From the NCBI GenBank assembly GCA_016936015.1, contig JAFGPV010000079.1, positions 1 to 38,276 on the forward strand: a stretch of DNA of 38,276 nt. The letters run 5' to 3'. Position numbers and translations under genes: made by a program. This stretch comes from Pirellulales bacterium (GTDB taxonomy: Bacteria; Planctomycetota; Planctomycetia; Pirellulales; Thermoguttaceae). Below, piece after piece: positions 8,109 to 16,724 of the stretch. The notes below the pieces were generated by a model that did not search any database, was not told the DNA's origin, and worked only from the letters and a program-made list of their open reading frames with translations. Positions within the stretch are counted from its first letter, which is position 1. Each line of letters starts with the position of its first letter.

Positions 8109-8474
8109 ACCGACTTCCGATCAACGACTTACGACCGCCGGCTCCGCCAAGGCCGAGTTGGCTCACTTGCCCTTCCCCGACCGGTTCCTCTCGGCCCGGC
8201 CCCTCGCTTCATGTTCACGATTGGATTGCCTCAATGGGTCGCCCAGCTCGAAATTTGAAAATCGGGCGATTCTACGTCTTCTAAAATGGTATGGTTGAAA
8301 TATCCCTTACTTGAAATATGGCAATTCTACGACCATCGCCCTTTACGCAAGAGAGGGTTGCGACATAATGGTGGTCGACACGGGGGATTGTCCCGGTTAT
8401 TCCGGCGCCGTCGGGCGCCAGTGGTCGTCGACAAGGGAACCGCCCCCCTTAAAAAATCCCTGAGGAGTCAGACG
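8109..8474. other. Spacer upstream of glgA
   Basis: No gene or strong signal seen. The glgA frame is open back to 8286, but that extension is Arg/Gly-rich and does not resemble the family N-terminus. I see no confident promoter or terminator. Confidence 0.45.
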
Positions 8475-9950
8475 GTGAATATTCTGCTGGCCTCCAGTGA
8501 AGCAGTCCCCTTTGCCAAGACCGGCGGCCTGGCCGACGTCAGCGGCGCCCTGCCGGTGGAATTGACCCGCCTCGGCCACCACGCCTCACTGATCCTGCCC
8601 GCCTATCGCCAGGCCCGCGACTGCGGCCTCCCCTTGGACGACCTGGGAATCCGCTTCATCGTCCCCATCGGCAGCAAGACCATGACCGGCCAGTTGTTGC
8701 GGAGCACAATCCCCGGGGCGGGCGTGCCCGTCTATCTCATTAAACAAGACCAATACTTCGACCGCGACGAACTCTACGGCGCCGACGGAAAAGACTACAT
8801 CGACAATTGCGAACGGTTCGTTTTCTTCTCCCGTGCGGTGCTCGAAACGATCCGGCTCCTCGACCTCCAGGTCGACTTGCTCCATACCAACGATTGGCAG
8901 ACCGGCCTGATCCCCGCCTACCTGAAGATCGAGTACCGGCATCGCCCCGGCTACCAGCACATCGCCACCCTCTTTACGATCCACAACCTTGCCTTCCAGG
9001 GCAGGTTCTGGCACTGGGACATGCTCCTGACCGGCCTGGATTGGAAATACTTCAACTGGCACGAGATGGAGTTCCACGGCTACTTGAACCTCCTGAAGAC
9101 GGGAATGATCTTCGCCGACTCCGTCAACACCGTTAGTCCGCAGTACGCCGTCGAGATCCAAACGCCGCTGCAAGGCTGCGGGCTGGAGGGCGTGTTGCAG
9201 CACCGCCGCGACGTCCTCTCGGGCATCCTCAACGGCATCGACGTGAGGGAGTGGAATCCGGCCGCCGATCCGCATCTGCCGGCCCGCTACGACGTCGATT
9301 CGTACGCCCGGGGGAAAGCGAAGTGCAAGGCCGCCCTGCAGGACGAATTGGGCCTGCCCCGCGAGCCGAACGTCCCCCTGATCGGCTTCGTCGGCCGGTT
9401 GACCAGCCAGAAGGGGATGGACCTTATCCTCGAGGTCCTCCAACGGTGGGCGCAAACCGTCGAGGCGCAGTGGGTCTTCCTTGGCCTGGGACAGCCCAAC
9501 TATCACAAGGCCTTGGAGACCCTCGCCGAACGCTTCCCCCAGAAAGTTGCCCTCCGGCTCGAGTTCTCCAATCCCCTGGCTCACCGCATCGAGGCCGGGG
9601 CCGACCTGTTCCTCATGCCCAGCCGCTACGAGCCTTGCGGTCTGAACCAGTTCTACAGCCTCCGCTACGGCACGGTCCCCGTGGTCCGCGCCACCGGCGG
9701 CCTGGCCGACTCCATCGTCGGCTACGGCGAGCCAAACGCCGATCCCGGCCAGGTCAACGGCTTCCGCTTCTACGACTACAGCTCCCTGGCGCTGAACGAA
9801 ACCCTTCACCAGGCCTGCGACGCCTACCACAAACCCGAAATCTGGAACCCCCTGATCGTCACCGGCATGAAACAAGACTGGTCCTGGTCCCGCAGCGCCA
9901 AACAGTACGTCGAACTCTACCAGACCACCATCAACCGGTCAAAACACTAG
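8475..9950 (+). CDS. glgA: Glycogen synthase (ADP-glucose type, GT5)
   Basis: A 491-residue glucosyltransferase that extends alpha-1,4-glucan chains from ADP-glucose. The N-terminus carries the KTGGLADV nucleotide-sugar motif right after NILLASSEAVPFA. The C-terminal half has the GRLTSQKGMDL segment and the retaining-transferase ExxxxxE-type stretch in PSRYEPCGLNQFYSLRYG, followed by ATGGLADS. The length suits the family (about 480). The GTG at 8475 is chosen because it begins the conserved N-terminus and has a GAGGAG site 8 bp upstream. Intracellular glycogen synthesis. No other glg gene is adjacent; the downstream kinase has its own promoter. Confidence 0.94.
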   Translation: MNILLASSEAVPFAKTGGLADVSGALPVELTRLGHHASLILPAYRQARDCGLPLDDLGIRFIVPIGSKTMTGQLLRSTIPGAGVPVYLIKQDQYFDRDELYGADGKDYIDNCERFVFFSRAVLETIRLLDLQVDLLHTNDWQTGLIPAYLKIEYRHRPGYQHIATLFTIHNLAFQGRFWHWDMLLTGLDWKYFNWHEMEFHGYLNLLKTGMIFADSVNTVSPQYAVEIQTPLQGCGLEGVLQHRRDVLSGILNGIDVREWNPAADPHLPARYDVDSYARGKAKCKAALQDELGLPREPNVPLIGFVGRLTSQKGMDLILEVLQRWAQTVEAQWVFLGLGQPNYHKALETLAERFPQKVALRLEFSNPLAHRIEAGADLFLMPSRYEPCGLNQFYSLRYGTVPVVRATGGLADSIVGYGEPNADPGQVNGFRFYDYSSLALNETLHQACDAYHKPEIWNPLIVTGMKQDWSWSRSAKQYVELYQTTINRSKH

Positions 9951-10106
9951 GGGACTGCCCCCTTCGGTTGTGTGCTCTCTGCCCTTTTCTCCTCTAACTC
10001 CGTGCGCCGTCCCGCAATCCATCATGTTAACCGATGATTGATCCCGTGGCCCCCGTTTTGCTCCTGCTGCGGAAAACGCCGTCGGCCGTTTGTCACTCTG
10101 GTGGAG

Positions 10107-10134
10107 TTGTGGCGGGATGGTTATCCGGTAGAAT
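10107..10134 (+). promoter_or_regulatory. Possible promoter of the PfkB-kinase/HD operon
   Basis: TTGTGG (10107-10112), a 16-bp spacer and TAGAAT (10129-10134), about 60 bp before the kinase ATG. The -35 box is imperfect. Confidence 0.35.
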
Positions 10135-10196
10135 GGGACCATTGATGTCGGCAGGCGCAGTGAATCCACGACGACGGGCGTTTCCAGGAGATTCTC

Positions 10197-11276
10197 ATGA
10201 AAATTGAACTTCGGAAAAACTGTGCGTACTCTTTGCTCGTGCCCACCAGCATGGGTGTGCGGATCACTCCGTTGGGCGGGCAGCCCGTGCATTGCAGCGA
10301 TACGTTTATGATGCAGGTCACCAGTGCCGAGACAAACGTCGCGAGCGTCTCGTCTTATCTTGGACTCCGGGTGAAGGTGCTGACGACCTTTGTCAAGGAC
10401 AGTCCGATCGCACGGTTCATCAAGGACAACCTGGCCGGCCGGCACATCGAGTACGAGGGGAAGGAGGTCGAGCAGGGGGGGCCGTGGGGGTATCGGCACC
10501 AATTCAATATCGCCGACAGCGGCTACGGCTCGCGCGGGCCGCGGGTCCACAACGATCGGGCGGGCGAGGTGGGGCGAACCTTGAACGTCAAGGATTTCGA
10601 CCTCGAGCGGATCTTCGGCCGCGAGGGCGTCGAGGTCGTGCACCTCTCGGGCCTGATCGCGGCGCTCTCGCCGGAGACCGGGACTTTCTGCCTCGAACTT
10701 GCCCGGGCGGCCAAGAAACACGGCACCCGGATCTCCTTCGACCTGAACCACCGCGCCTCGTTCTGGAAGAACCGCGAGGAAGAGTTACACCAGATCTTCT
10801 GCGAAATCACCGGGCTGGCCGACGTCGTCGTCGGGAATGAGGAAGATTTCCAGCTCTGCCTGGGCCTGGAAGGGCCGGAGGCGGGTGGCCAGGACCTGGC
10901 GGCCAAAATCGACAGTTTCAAGGTGATGATCGACCGGGCCAAGAAGACGTTTCCCAAAGCGGCGGTCTTCGCCACCACGCTCCGCGAGGTCTTAAGCGTG
11001 AACCGGCACCTGTGGGGCGCCGTCCTGGCGGCGGGATCGGACTGGCACGTCGCCCCGCCGCAGGAGATCACAGTGCTGGACCGGATCGGCGGCGGCGACG
11101 GCTTCGTCGGCGGCCTGCTCTACGGCATCCTCAAGGGCTGGGAGCCGGAGCAGTGGCTCCAGTTCGGCTGGGCCAGCGGGGTGTTGGCCACCACGCTCCT
11201 GACCGATTACGCCCAGCCCGCCGATGAAGAGCAAATCTGGAGCATCTGGAAAGGAAACGCCCGCGTGCGGCGATAA
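10197..11276 (+). CDS. PfkB family sugar kinase (KDG-kinase-like)
   Basis: A 359-residue ribokinase-fold kinase. The C-terminal PfkB signature is DRIGGGDGFVGG (about residues 294-305), where the last Asp is the catalytic base. IGGGD instead of the usual TGAGD is the wording found in 2-keto-3-deoxygluconate kinases. SFDLNHRASFW and VVVGNEEDF in the centre also fit the KDG-kinase group. The probable role is phosphorylation of a 2-keto-3-deoxy sugar acid with ATP in the cytoplasm; substrate assignment is inference. A GGAG ribosome site precedes the ATG. The stop codon overlaps the next gene's Shine-Dalgarno region, so the HD-domain gene is almost certainly co-transcribed. Confidence 0.85.
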   Translation: MKIELRKNCAYSLLVPTSMGVRITPLGGQPVHCSDTFMMQVTSAETNVASVSSYLGLRVKVLTTFVKDSPIARFIKDNLAGRHIEYEGKEVEQGGPWGYRHQFNIADSGYGSRGPRVHNDRAGEVGRTLNVKDFDLERIFGREGVEVVHLSGLIAALSPETGTFCLELARAAKKHGTRISFDLNHRASFWKNREEELHQIFCEITGLADVVVGNEEDFQLCLGLEGPEAGGQDLAAKIDSFKVMIDRAKKTFPKAAVFATTLREVLSVNRHLWGAVLAAGSDWHVAPPQEITVLDRIGGGDGFVGGLLYGILKGWEPEQWLQFGWASGVLATTLLTDYAQPADEEQIWSIWKGNARVRR

Positions 11277-11287
11277 GGAGATTGACC

Positions 11288-11872
11288 ATGACCCGCGATC
11301 AGGCACTTTCCCAACTCCACGCTTGGACTAAAACCGATTCCCTGCTCAAGCACGCCCGGGCCGTGGAGATCGTGATGCGGGCGGCGGCTTCCCAATACGG
11401 CGGCGACGCCGAGGTCTGGGCCGTCACCGGGTTGCTGCACGACGCGGACTACGAACAATGGCCCGAGGAGCATCCCCGGCGGATCGTCGACTGGCTGCGG
11501 GAACAAGGTCAGGAAGAAATGGCTTATGCCGTCTCCTGCCATCAGACGGCCTGGAACTTGCCGCCGAAAAGCCCGATGGACAAATGCCTCTTGGCGTGCG
11601 ATGAACTTGCCGGTTTTATCATCGCCTGCTGCCTGGTCCGCCCGGAAGGGATCACCACCCTGGAACCCAAGAGCGTAAAGAAAAAACTGAAGGACAGGGC
11701 CTTTGCCGCCAAGGTGGACCGGGAGATCATCCGCAGCAGTGTGGAACTCCTGGGCGTGGACTTCGACGAGCACGTCCGGTTCGTGATCGAGGCGCTAAAA
11801 CCCCATGCCGAAGAGCTATTGTCTGGAGTCAGAGTTGGCATCCATCGGAGGCCCAGCCTTAGCGAGAATTAG
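11288..11872 (+). CDS. HD-domain protein (predicted metal-dependent phosphohydrolase)
   Basis: A 194-residue protein with an HD-type metal site: H22 (KHARAVE), the HD doublet H51-D52 in GLLHDADYE, H85 (SCHQ) and D105 (ACDELAG). Proteins of this small, stand-alone type are predicted hydrolases of nucleotides or phosphorylated metabolites; the substrate is unknown. The ATG at 11288 is preferred over a TTG at 11282 because AAGGAG sits 7 bp before it. It begins 11 bp after the PfkB kinase stop codon, so the two are translated from one message, perhaps with a metabolite-clearing role. The C-terminal tail is poorly conserved-looking. Confidence 0.8.
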   Translation: MTRDQALSQLHAWTKTDSLLKHARAVEIVMRAAASQYGGDAEVWAVTGLLHDADYEQWPEEHPRRIVDWLREQGQEEMAYAVSCHQTAWNLPPKSPMDKCLLACDELAGFIIACCLVRPEGITTLEPKSVKKKLKDRAFAAKVDREIIRSSVELLGVDFDEHVRFVIEALKPHAEELLSGVRVGIHRRPSLSEN

Positions 11873-12313
11873 AGCTTTAATCGGACATACAACGCTTTCT
11901 TTTTCCGGATGGCTTCTTTCCTCGAATTGACATATCGTCAAGCCGTCGCCTGATTTCGAGTCCTAAATAATGATTCCGTCAGCGTGCCATTATACTCCAA
12001 TTATCGCACTTTTCCGGATTTTCTCGAAACAACCTGCGGCCGTATTTTCTCGGCCGATGCTCAGTTTTGGTAACACCTGTCTAAGCAGGCCAGTAATAGC
12101 AACAACGTTTTAGACCGACGGATTCCACAGTGTTTCCGGTACGTCCGCGATCCACACCGGCGTTTATTCCCGGACATTTCTATCCGCTAACACATGGCGT
12201 CTCACAAGCCGAATGATCCGGCTTCCCCCAACTCTGGGTAGAAATTAAGAAGGAAAACCACCGGCGTCCCGCTTCGACCCGGTTGTTCAATCCCGTGGGA
12301 CTTGTGACCGTCT
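11873..12313. other. Convergent intergenic region, nothing recognised
   Basis: Lies between the 3' ends of the HD-domain gene (+) and the deoR-type gene (-). I see no convincing gene and only weak inverted repeats (for example GGCCG/CGGCC near 12039-12056). Termination signals presumably lie here but none is clear. Confidence 0.4.
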
Positions 12314-13138
12314 TCAAGCCGCGTGAATGGTTTTGTCTTCCTTGGCGCCGTTTTCCGAGGCGATGATCGGGGCCACTAAGACTTTTCTTCCGTGTTTTTC
12401 GAGGAGGTTGCGTTCCGCGACGGGCGTCAATTCGTCGGTGATTACGGTGTGGATCTCGGAAATATCCAGCACCTTGCATAGAGAACGTTGCCCAAACTTG
12501 GTGTGGTCCGCTAAAACCACCACTTGCCGGCACTGCCCGGCAAAGATTTTTTTAATGAGGAACATCGGCTCATAAGGCTCGAACGTCCCTTCGTGGACGA
12601 GAATCCCCTTGGTGGATAAGAAAGCGATGTCGACGAAAAAGCGTCGTGCGGATTCTTCCGTGGTGGGACCGACGAAGCAAAGATTGTCGGGAGTGTACTG
12701 ACCGCCGATGCCGATGACGCGATGGGTTCGATTCCGGCCCAGTTCCATGCAAACCAACACGGAATTCGACACCACCGTAATATTCGAACTGTTTTTCTCC
12801 AGGCAACGGGCGAATTCCAGACAACTGGTTCCGGCGTCGAGATAGATGGTTTGTCCCGGCAAAATCAGGCTGAGTGCGCATTGTGCAATCGAGCGTTTTT
12901 CAGCCCGTTGGTTCATCAGTCGGGAGGCAAAGGGGGGCTCATACAGAAGGGAAGACTGATCGCCCCGACGCACCCCACCGGTGGTTTTTACGGCCAATCC
13001 GCGGTTGCAAAGATTTTCCACGTCCCGACGAATGGTCATCGAAGAAGTCTGGAATTTTTCGGCCAGCTCATGATAGGAGAACGATTCCTGATGTTCCAAA
13101 CATTCCAATATGGCGTCTCGACGATCTTTGGATTTCAC
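12314..13138 (-). CDS. DeoR family transcriptional regulator
   Basis: A 274-residue regulator: a DeoR-type helix-turn-helix at the N-terminus (SYHELAEKFQTSSMTIRRDVENL, split over residues about 21-43), then KTTGGVRRG and a sugar-phosphate-sensing domain with the YLDAGTSCLEFA, NSVLV and ADHTKFGQRS segments typical of the family. It probably represses a sugar catabolic operon and is released by a phosphorylated intermediate. The GTG at 13138 is chosen over a TTG at 13165 because GGGAG lies 8 bp upstream and the N-terminus then matches the family. It is downstream of, and on the same strand as, the aldolase-kinase-dehydrogenase cluster and is probably its regulator; a shared TTGTTACAT motif supports that. 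Confidence 0.88.
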   Translation of the reverse strand: MKSKDRRDAILECLEHQESFSYHELAEKFQTSSMTIRRDVENLCNRGLAVKTTGGVRRGDQSSLLYEPPFASRLMNQRAEKRSIAQCALSLILPGQTIYLDAGTSCLEFARCLEKNSSNITVVSNSVLVCMELGRNRTHRVIGIGGQYTPDNLCFVGPTTEESARRFFVDIAFLSTKGILVHEGTFEPYEPMFLIKKIFAGQCRQVVVLADHTKFGQRSLCKVLDISEIHTVITDELTPVAERNLLEKHGRKVLVAPIIASENGAKEDKTIHAA

Positions 13139-13314
13139 AACGGATTCTCCCGGCAAGGCGGACAACTTCTACGCACTGCTTGAGGCGTTACTGCATGAAC
13201 CGGCGATAACGATTTACCGCTTAGGTCTTTCCGACTCCCAATGAATCGAAATCTATGCTTTCTTGCGTGTTTTCCTGCGGAAATCGAGATGTTTTTCATC
13301 ACGGCCGGATTCAA

Positions 13315-13326
13315 TTGTTACATAAA
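13315..13326. promoter_or_regulatory. Candidate DeoR-type operator upstream of deoR
   Basis: TTGTTACATAAA, matching 11 of the first 12 bases of the palindrome at 19008-19022 upstream of the aldolase gene. It lies 177 bp before the deoR start in an AT-rich patch. Only one half of the dyad is well formed. Confidence 0.35.
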
Positions 13327-13443
13327 TCTGTTCATATTATTATTTTATGCTATTTTTTTTCAAAGCAAATGGGAAGCCCTCCCAATGGGGCAATTAAAAA
13401 ACCATTGATTTTCATCCGGTATTTCACCGGCATCCGATACCAT

Positions 13444-13465
13444 ACCACGCCAGGCACGGCGTGGT
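13444..13465. repeat. 8-bp inverted repeat
   Basis: ACCACGCC (13444-13451) and GGCGTGGT (13458-13465) form a perfect stem with a 6-nt loop, 165 bp past the E1-beta stop. There is no T-run beyond it in either direction, so it is a weak terminator candidate at best. Confidence 0.4.
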
Positions 13466-13629
13466 TGCCTGCGTCCTAAGTAATTGCCAGAAAACACGAT
13501 AGGACATCAAAGATCCCCGCGGAGCAAATAATCCGTTATCAATAAAAAACCATATTTTCGGACGCCAAGACCAACGCCGGGGACTATTGAGGAGATTTGT
13601 AAAACCGCGGCAAGAGGTTGTGAGAGATC

Positions 13630-14649
13630 TCAGTAGCGCATCAGATCTCGGATGCCCTGGACAATCCGCGATACATCGGGGCGATAGGCGTTTTCGAGCA
13701 CCGGACTGAAGGGGACGGGGATGTCGGGCGAAGCAATCCTGCGGATCGGGCAGCGGAGATGTTCGCCGAACCGCTCTAAAATCCCCGCGGCGATTTCCGC
13801 ACTGACGGAACCGGTTTTCGGTCCTTCTTCCACTAGGAGCACGCGTCCCGTCTTTTTAACGGAAGTGCCGATACTTTCATAGTCCAACGGCGCGAGGCTT
13901 CGCACATCGATGACTTCGGCGTGGATGTTTTCCTTTTCAAGTTGTTCCGCCGCCTGGTACGCGTAATGCGCCATCAGCAACCAAGCCAGAATCGTTACGT
14001 CGCTCCCTTCGCGGCGTACGGCGGCACGATCCAAAGGGAGAGTGTAGTCCTCCTCAGGGATGTCGCTCGTGGCGTCCACGGCGCCGCTTTCCGCCCGGGG
14101 ACCTTTCGATCCGTAGAGCAGTTTATGCTCGAAGATCATGACCGGATTGTCGTTCCGCACCGCGGCTTTCAGGATGCCCTTGGCGTCGTAGGCCGTGGAA
14201 ACGGCAACCACGTAGAGTCCCGGCACGCCGATGAAATACCGTTCGGTGCATTGGGCGTGTTGACTGCCCCGGCCCGTGGCGCCGACGGGAGCGCGGAGGA
14301 CCAGGGGCATGCGGATTTGTCCGCCGGACATGTATCGCATTTTGGCGATGTTGTTGATGATCTGGTCGCAGGCCAGAAAGAGAAAATCGCCGTATTGCAC
14401 GTCGGCGATGGGCCGCATTCCCATCATGGCGGCGCCGCCCGCCACACCGAACAGGCCGAGTTCGGCGATGGGGGTATTGAACATCCGGTCAGGAAACCTT
14501 TTTTCCAGACCCAGGGTCACGGTAAAGGCGCCGCCCCAGCCCCCCGGCACGGCGATATCTTCTCCGATGCAGAAGATCGAGGCGTCGCGCTCCATCTCTT
14601 CGCCGATGGCTTCCCGCAAGGCTTCGGCAATTCCCAGACGTTTCGTCAT
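13630..14649 (-). CDS. 2-oxoacid dehydrogenase E1 component, beta subunit
   Basis: A 339-residue beta subunit of the heterotetrameric, thiamine-diphosphate E1 of pyruvate/acetoin/branched-chain dehydrogenase complexes. Visible family blocks are GEDIAVPGGWGGAF near the start, FNTPIAELGLFGVAGGAAM, QYGDFLFLACDQI, PLVLRAPVGATGRGSQHAQ and EVIDVRSLAPLD. It pairs with the alpha subunit directly upstream (17-bp gap) and shares its operon. An ATG with a GGAG site is used. The wording is nearest to acetoin or pyruvate dehydrogenase types; the actual substrate is not decidable from sequence alone. Confidence 0.92.
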   Translation of the reverse strand: MTKRLGIAEALREAIGEEMERDASIFCIGEDIAVPGGWGGAFTVTLGLEKRFPDRMFNTPIAELGLFGVAGGAAMMGMRPIADVQYGDFLFLACDQIINNIAKMRYMSGGQIRMPLVLRAPVGATGRGSQHAQCTERYFIGVPGLYVVAVSTAYDAKGILKAAVRNDNPVMIFEHKLLYGSKGPRAESGAVDATSDIPEEDYTLPLDRAAVRREGSDVTILAWLLMAHYAYQAAEQLEKENIHAEVIDVRSLAPLDYESIGTSVKKTGRVLLVEEGPKTGSVSAEIAAGILERFGEHLRCPIRRIASPDIPVPFSPVLENAYRPDVSRIVQGIRDLMRY

Positions 14650-14666
14650 GATGCAGGCTCCGTAAT

Positions 14667-15662
14667 TCAGGCGTAGACGTCGGTGGTCAGTTCGCTCAGG
14701 TCAGGCAGCAGCGCCTTTTTTGCCAGATCGACGGCGATGTTGAATTGCTTTTCCATTTTCGCGGCGACGGCTTTCAGGGCCTCGTCGTCGGCGACGTCCC
14801 GCCGTTTCAATTCCTGGGCGAACCGGAGAAGGGGATCCTGCTGAGCCTGGACCTGGCGTTCCTCCTTGGGCTGATAATGGCAGGGATCGCGCCGCGAGTG
14901 GCCAGTCAAGCGATAGGTCAACAGTTCCAGAAAGACCGGGCCGGATCCCTCGCGGCAAAGCGCCACGGCGGACTCGGCCGCTTCGTAAACGGCTAGGACG
15001 TCGTTGCCGTCCAATTGCCGCGTGCGGATGCCGTAGCTGGTGACCCGGCGGGCGATGTTCGTGTCGCGCATCACCTGGGAGATGTGGGTACTGGCTCCGT
15101 AGAGGTTGTTCTCGCACACGAAGACGACGGGCAAATCCCAGATGGCGGCCATGTTGACGCCTTCGTGGAAAGCGCCCTCGGCCACGGCGCCGTCGCCGAA
15201 AAAGCAGGCGACGACTTGATCGGTTTTCTTCATTTTAAAGGCCAGGGCCATGCCCGTGGCCAACGGAACGCCGCCGCCAACGATGGCGATGCCGGGAACC
15301 ATGCCCTTGCTCATGTTGCCGACGTGCATGCTGCCCCCCTTGCCTTTGCAGCAGCCCGTCGCGGCGCCGTGTAACTCGCTGAGGAGTTCCGTCATTCCCA
15401 ATCCCTTGGCCAGGGCATGACCGTGGGCGCGGAAAGTGGACGTGATGAAATCGTCTTCCCGCAATGCGGAGCAAACGCCCACGGCGGTCGCCTCCTGCCC
15501 CTGGCACTGGTGAATCGTGCCCGGCAACAATCCTTCGAGGAAGAGATACTTGATGCCTTCTTCGAACTGCCGGATGCGGACCATGCGCGTATAGAGCTCC
15601 ATCAGAAATTGAGGCGGATACTCCGATTGCATGGCGGATTGTTCCAGCGAGGTGATGGCCAT
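14667..15662 (-). CDS. 2-oxoacid dehydrogenase E1 component, alpha subunit
   Basis: A 331-residue alpha subunit that binds thiamine diphosphate and decarboxylates the 2-oxo substrate. The TPP motif begins with GDG at 156-158 and ends with CENN at 183-186. Upstream are GTIHQCQGQEA and GKGGSMH, which are typical of acetoin and pyruvate dehydrogenase alpha subunits, and TGHSRRDP carries the phosphorylation-loop region. The start has AAGGAG 7 bp before the ATG. It sits 11 bp after the E2 gene and 17 bp before E1-beta, so all three are co-transcribed. Acetoin versus pyruvate specificity is open. Confidence 0.92.
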   Translation of the reverse strand: MAITSLEQSAMQSEYPPQFLMELYTRMVRIRQFEEGIKYLFLEGLLPGTIHQCQGQEATAVGVCSALREDDFITSTFRAHGHALAKGLGMTELLSELHGAATGCCKGKGGSMHVGNMSKGMVPGIAIVGGGVPLATGMALAFKMKKTDQVVACFFGDGAVAEGAFHEGVNMAAIWDLPVVFVCENNLYGASTHISQVMRDTNIARRVTSYGIRTRQLDGNDVLAVYEAAESAVALCREGSGPVFLELLTYRLTGHSRRDPCHYQPKEERQVQAQQDPLLRFAQELKRRDVADDEALKAVAAKMEKQFNIAVDLAKKALLPDLSELTTDVYA

Positions 15663-15673
15663 GAATGCACTCC

Positions 15674-16723
15674 TTAGAGGATTGTTAATTCACGAACGAT
15701 TTCGTCAAGAAACTCCGCCGCGTAGCGTCCAGCGGCAACCCGATGATCCACGCTTAAGGTAAGCGTGCATTGCGGTCGGATGCCGAGGACTCCGTCGTCG
15801 AGAACCACGGGAGTGGGCAAGACTTGGCCCACTCCCAGGATCACCGTCTCCGGCGGATTGATGATGGGAATAAAGCTTTCCACGTTGCAAACGCCCAGAT
15901 TGCTGACGGTCATACGGGCCGGCCGTGTTTTGCGGACTTCCGGATCGCCGGTGCGCAGGCGTTCCACGTTTTCGCGGATTTCCGCGGAGATCTGTTCCAG
16001 GGATTTGTCCGCCGGACCGGCGATGGGCACCACGTAGAGTTCTCCTTCGATGTCCACCGCCACGCCGACGGCGTCGTTATTCTCCAAGGGCACCAACCGG
16101 TCGCCCTCGAAACGACAGCCAAATCGCTCGAACCGGTCGAGCGCCCTCCCCGCGGCCCGGACGAAGAAGGCGTCCCAAACCAACTTGACGGGTTGGGCGG
16201 CCTGACGACGGGCAATGATGGCCGAGGCGTCAAGTCGGGTTTGCAGATAAAAATGCGGGACAATTTGCTTGCACTCCTGCAGCCGCTTGGCGGCGGTGCG
16301 CTGGGCAACGCTCAGCGGAATCCCCGCGGCGGCGGGAGCCGGGTCGGCTGTGGCCCGCTTCCGGGCAAACATGCCTTCGGATCCGCTCGCCGAGCGATCG
16401 GGCGCTGCGGGAGGGGGCGTGGCGACGGCGGAGGCGGCCGGAGGAGGCGCCGACTTCGTGGAGGAGGAAGGGGCATGGGCCGGTCCCTCGGTTTTCAGAA
16501 TCGCAATCACTTGTCCGACGGAGACTTCTTCATCGACCTCCGCCCGCGCTTCCTCGAAAACGCCGTTGACGACTGATTCTACTTCCATGGCGGCCTTGTC
16601 GGTTTCCACCTCCAACAAGGCTTGTCCGCGTTGAACTTGCTCTCCCGGCTGCACGATCCAACGGACGATGCGGATCGCCGAATCGGTCGTTGCCAGATCG
16701 GGCATTTTCATCTCAAAGTGCAT
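15674..16723 (-). CDS. Short dihydrolipoamide acyltransferase (E2), subunit-binding domain not seen
   Basis: A 349-residue E2. The lipoyl domain spans about 1-78 with the lipoylated Lys K43 in ETDKAAMEVES. An Ala/Pro/Ser linker (about 80-132) follows, then the acyltransferase domain (about 135-349) ending in SVDHRVAAGRYAAEFL. Typical E2 proteins are 400 or more residues with a peripheral subunit-binding domain between lipoyl and catalytic parts; I find only SEGMFARKRATADPAP there, which does not resemble it. The catalytic His is H327, but the Asp usual four residues later is A331. The Asp is known to vary in some E2 lineages, so activity is not excluded. The start overlaps the end of the upstream kinase gene's region (one-base gap), so they are tightly coupled. 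The substrate is unknown. Confidence 0.88.
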   Translation of the reverse strand: MHFEMKMPDLATTDSAIRIVRWIVQPGEQVQRGQALLEVETDKAAMEVESVVNGVFEEARAEVDEEVSVGQVIAILKTEGPAHAPSSSTKSAPPPAASAVATPPPAAPDRSASGSEGMFARKRATADPAPAAAGIPLSVAQRTAAKRLQECKQIVPHFYLQTRLDASAIIARRQAAQPVKLVWDAFFVRAAGRALDRFERFGCRFEGDRLVPLENNDAVGVAVDIEGELYVVPIAGPADKSLEQISAEIRENVERLRTGDPEVRKTRPARMTVSNLGVCNVESFIPIINPPETVILGVGQVLPTPVVLDDGVLGIRPQCTLTLSVDHRVAAGRYAAEFLDEIVRELTIL

Positions 16724-16724
16724 C

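Larger units (their letters stand above)
13139..13629. other. Regulatory spacer upstream of deoR
   Basis: A 490-bp gap between the E1-beta stop and deoR. It is AT-rich around 13310-13360 and carries a candidate operator (13315-13326) and an inverted repeat (13444-13465). There is no gene. Its length suggests that deoR has its own promoter. Confidence 0.5.

Noticed and set aside
8586-9875. Long minus-strand frame opposite glgA
   Set aside because: Shadow of glgA; low-complexity Val/Gly/Glu composition and no domain.
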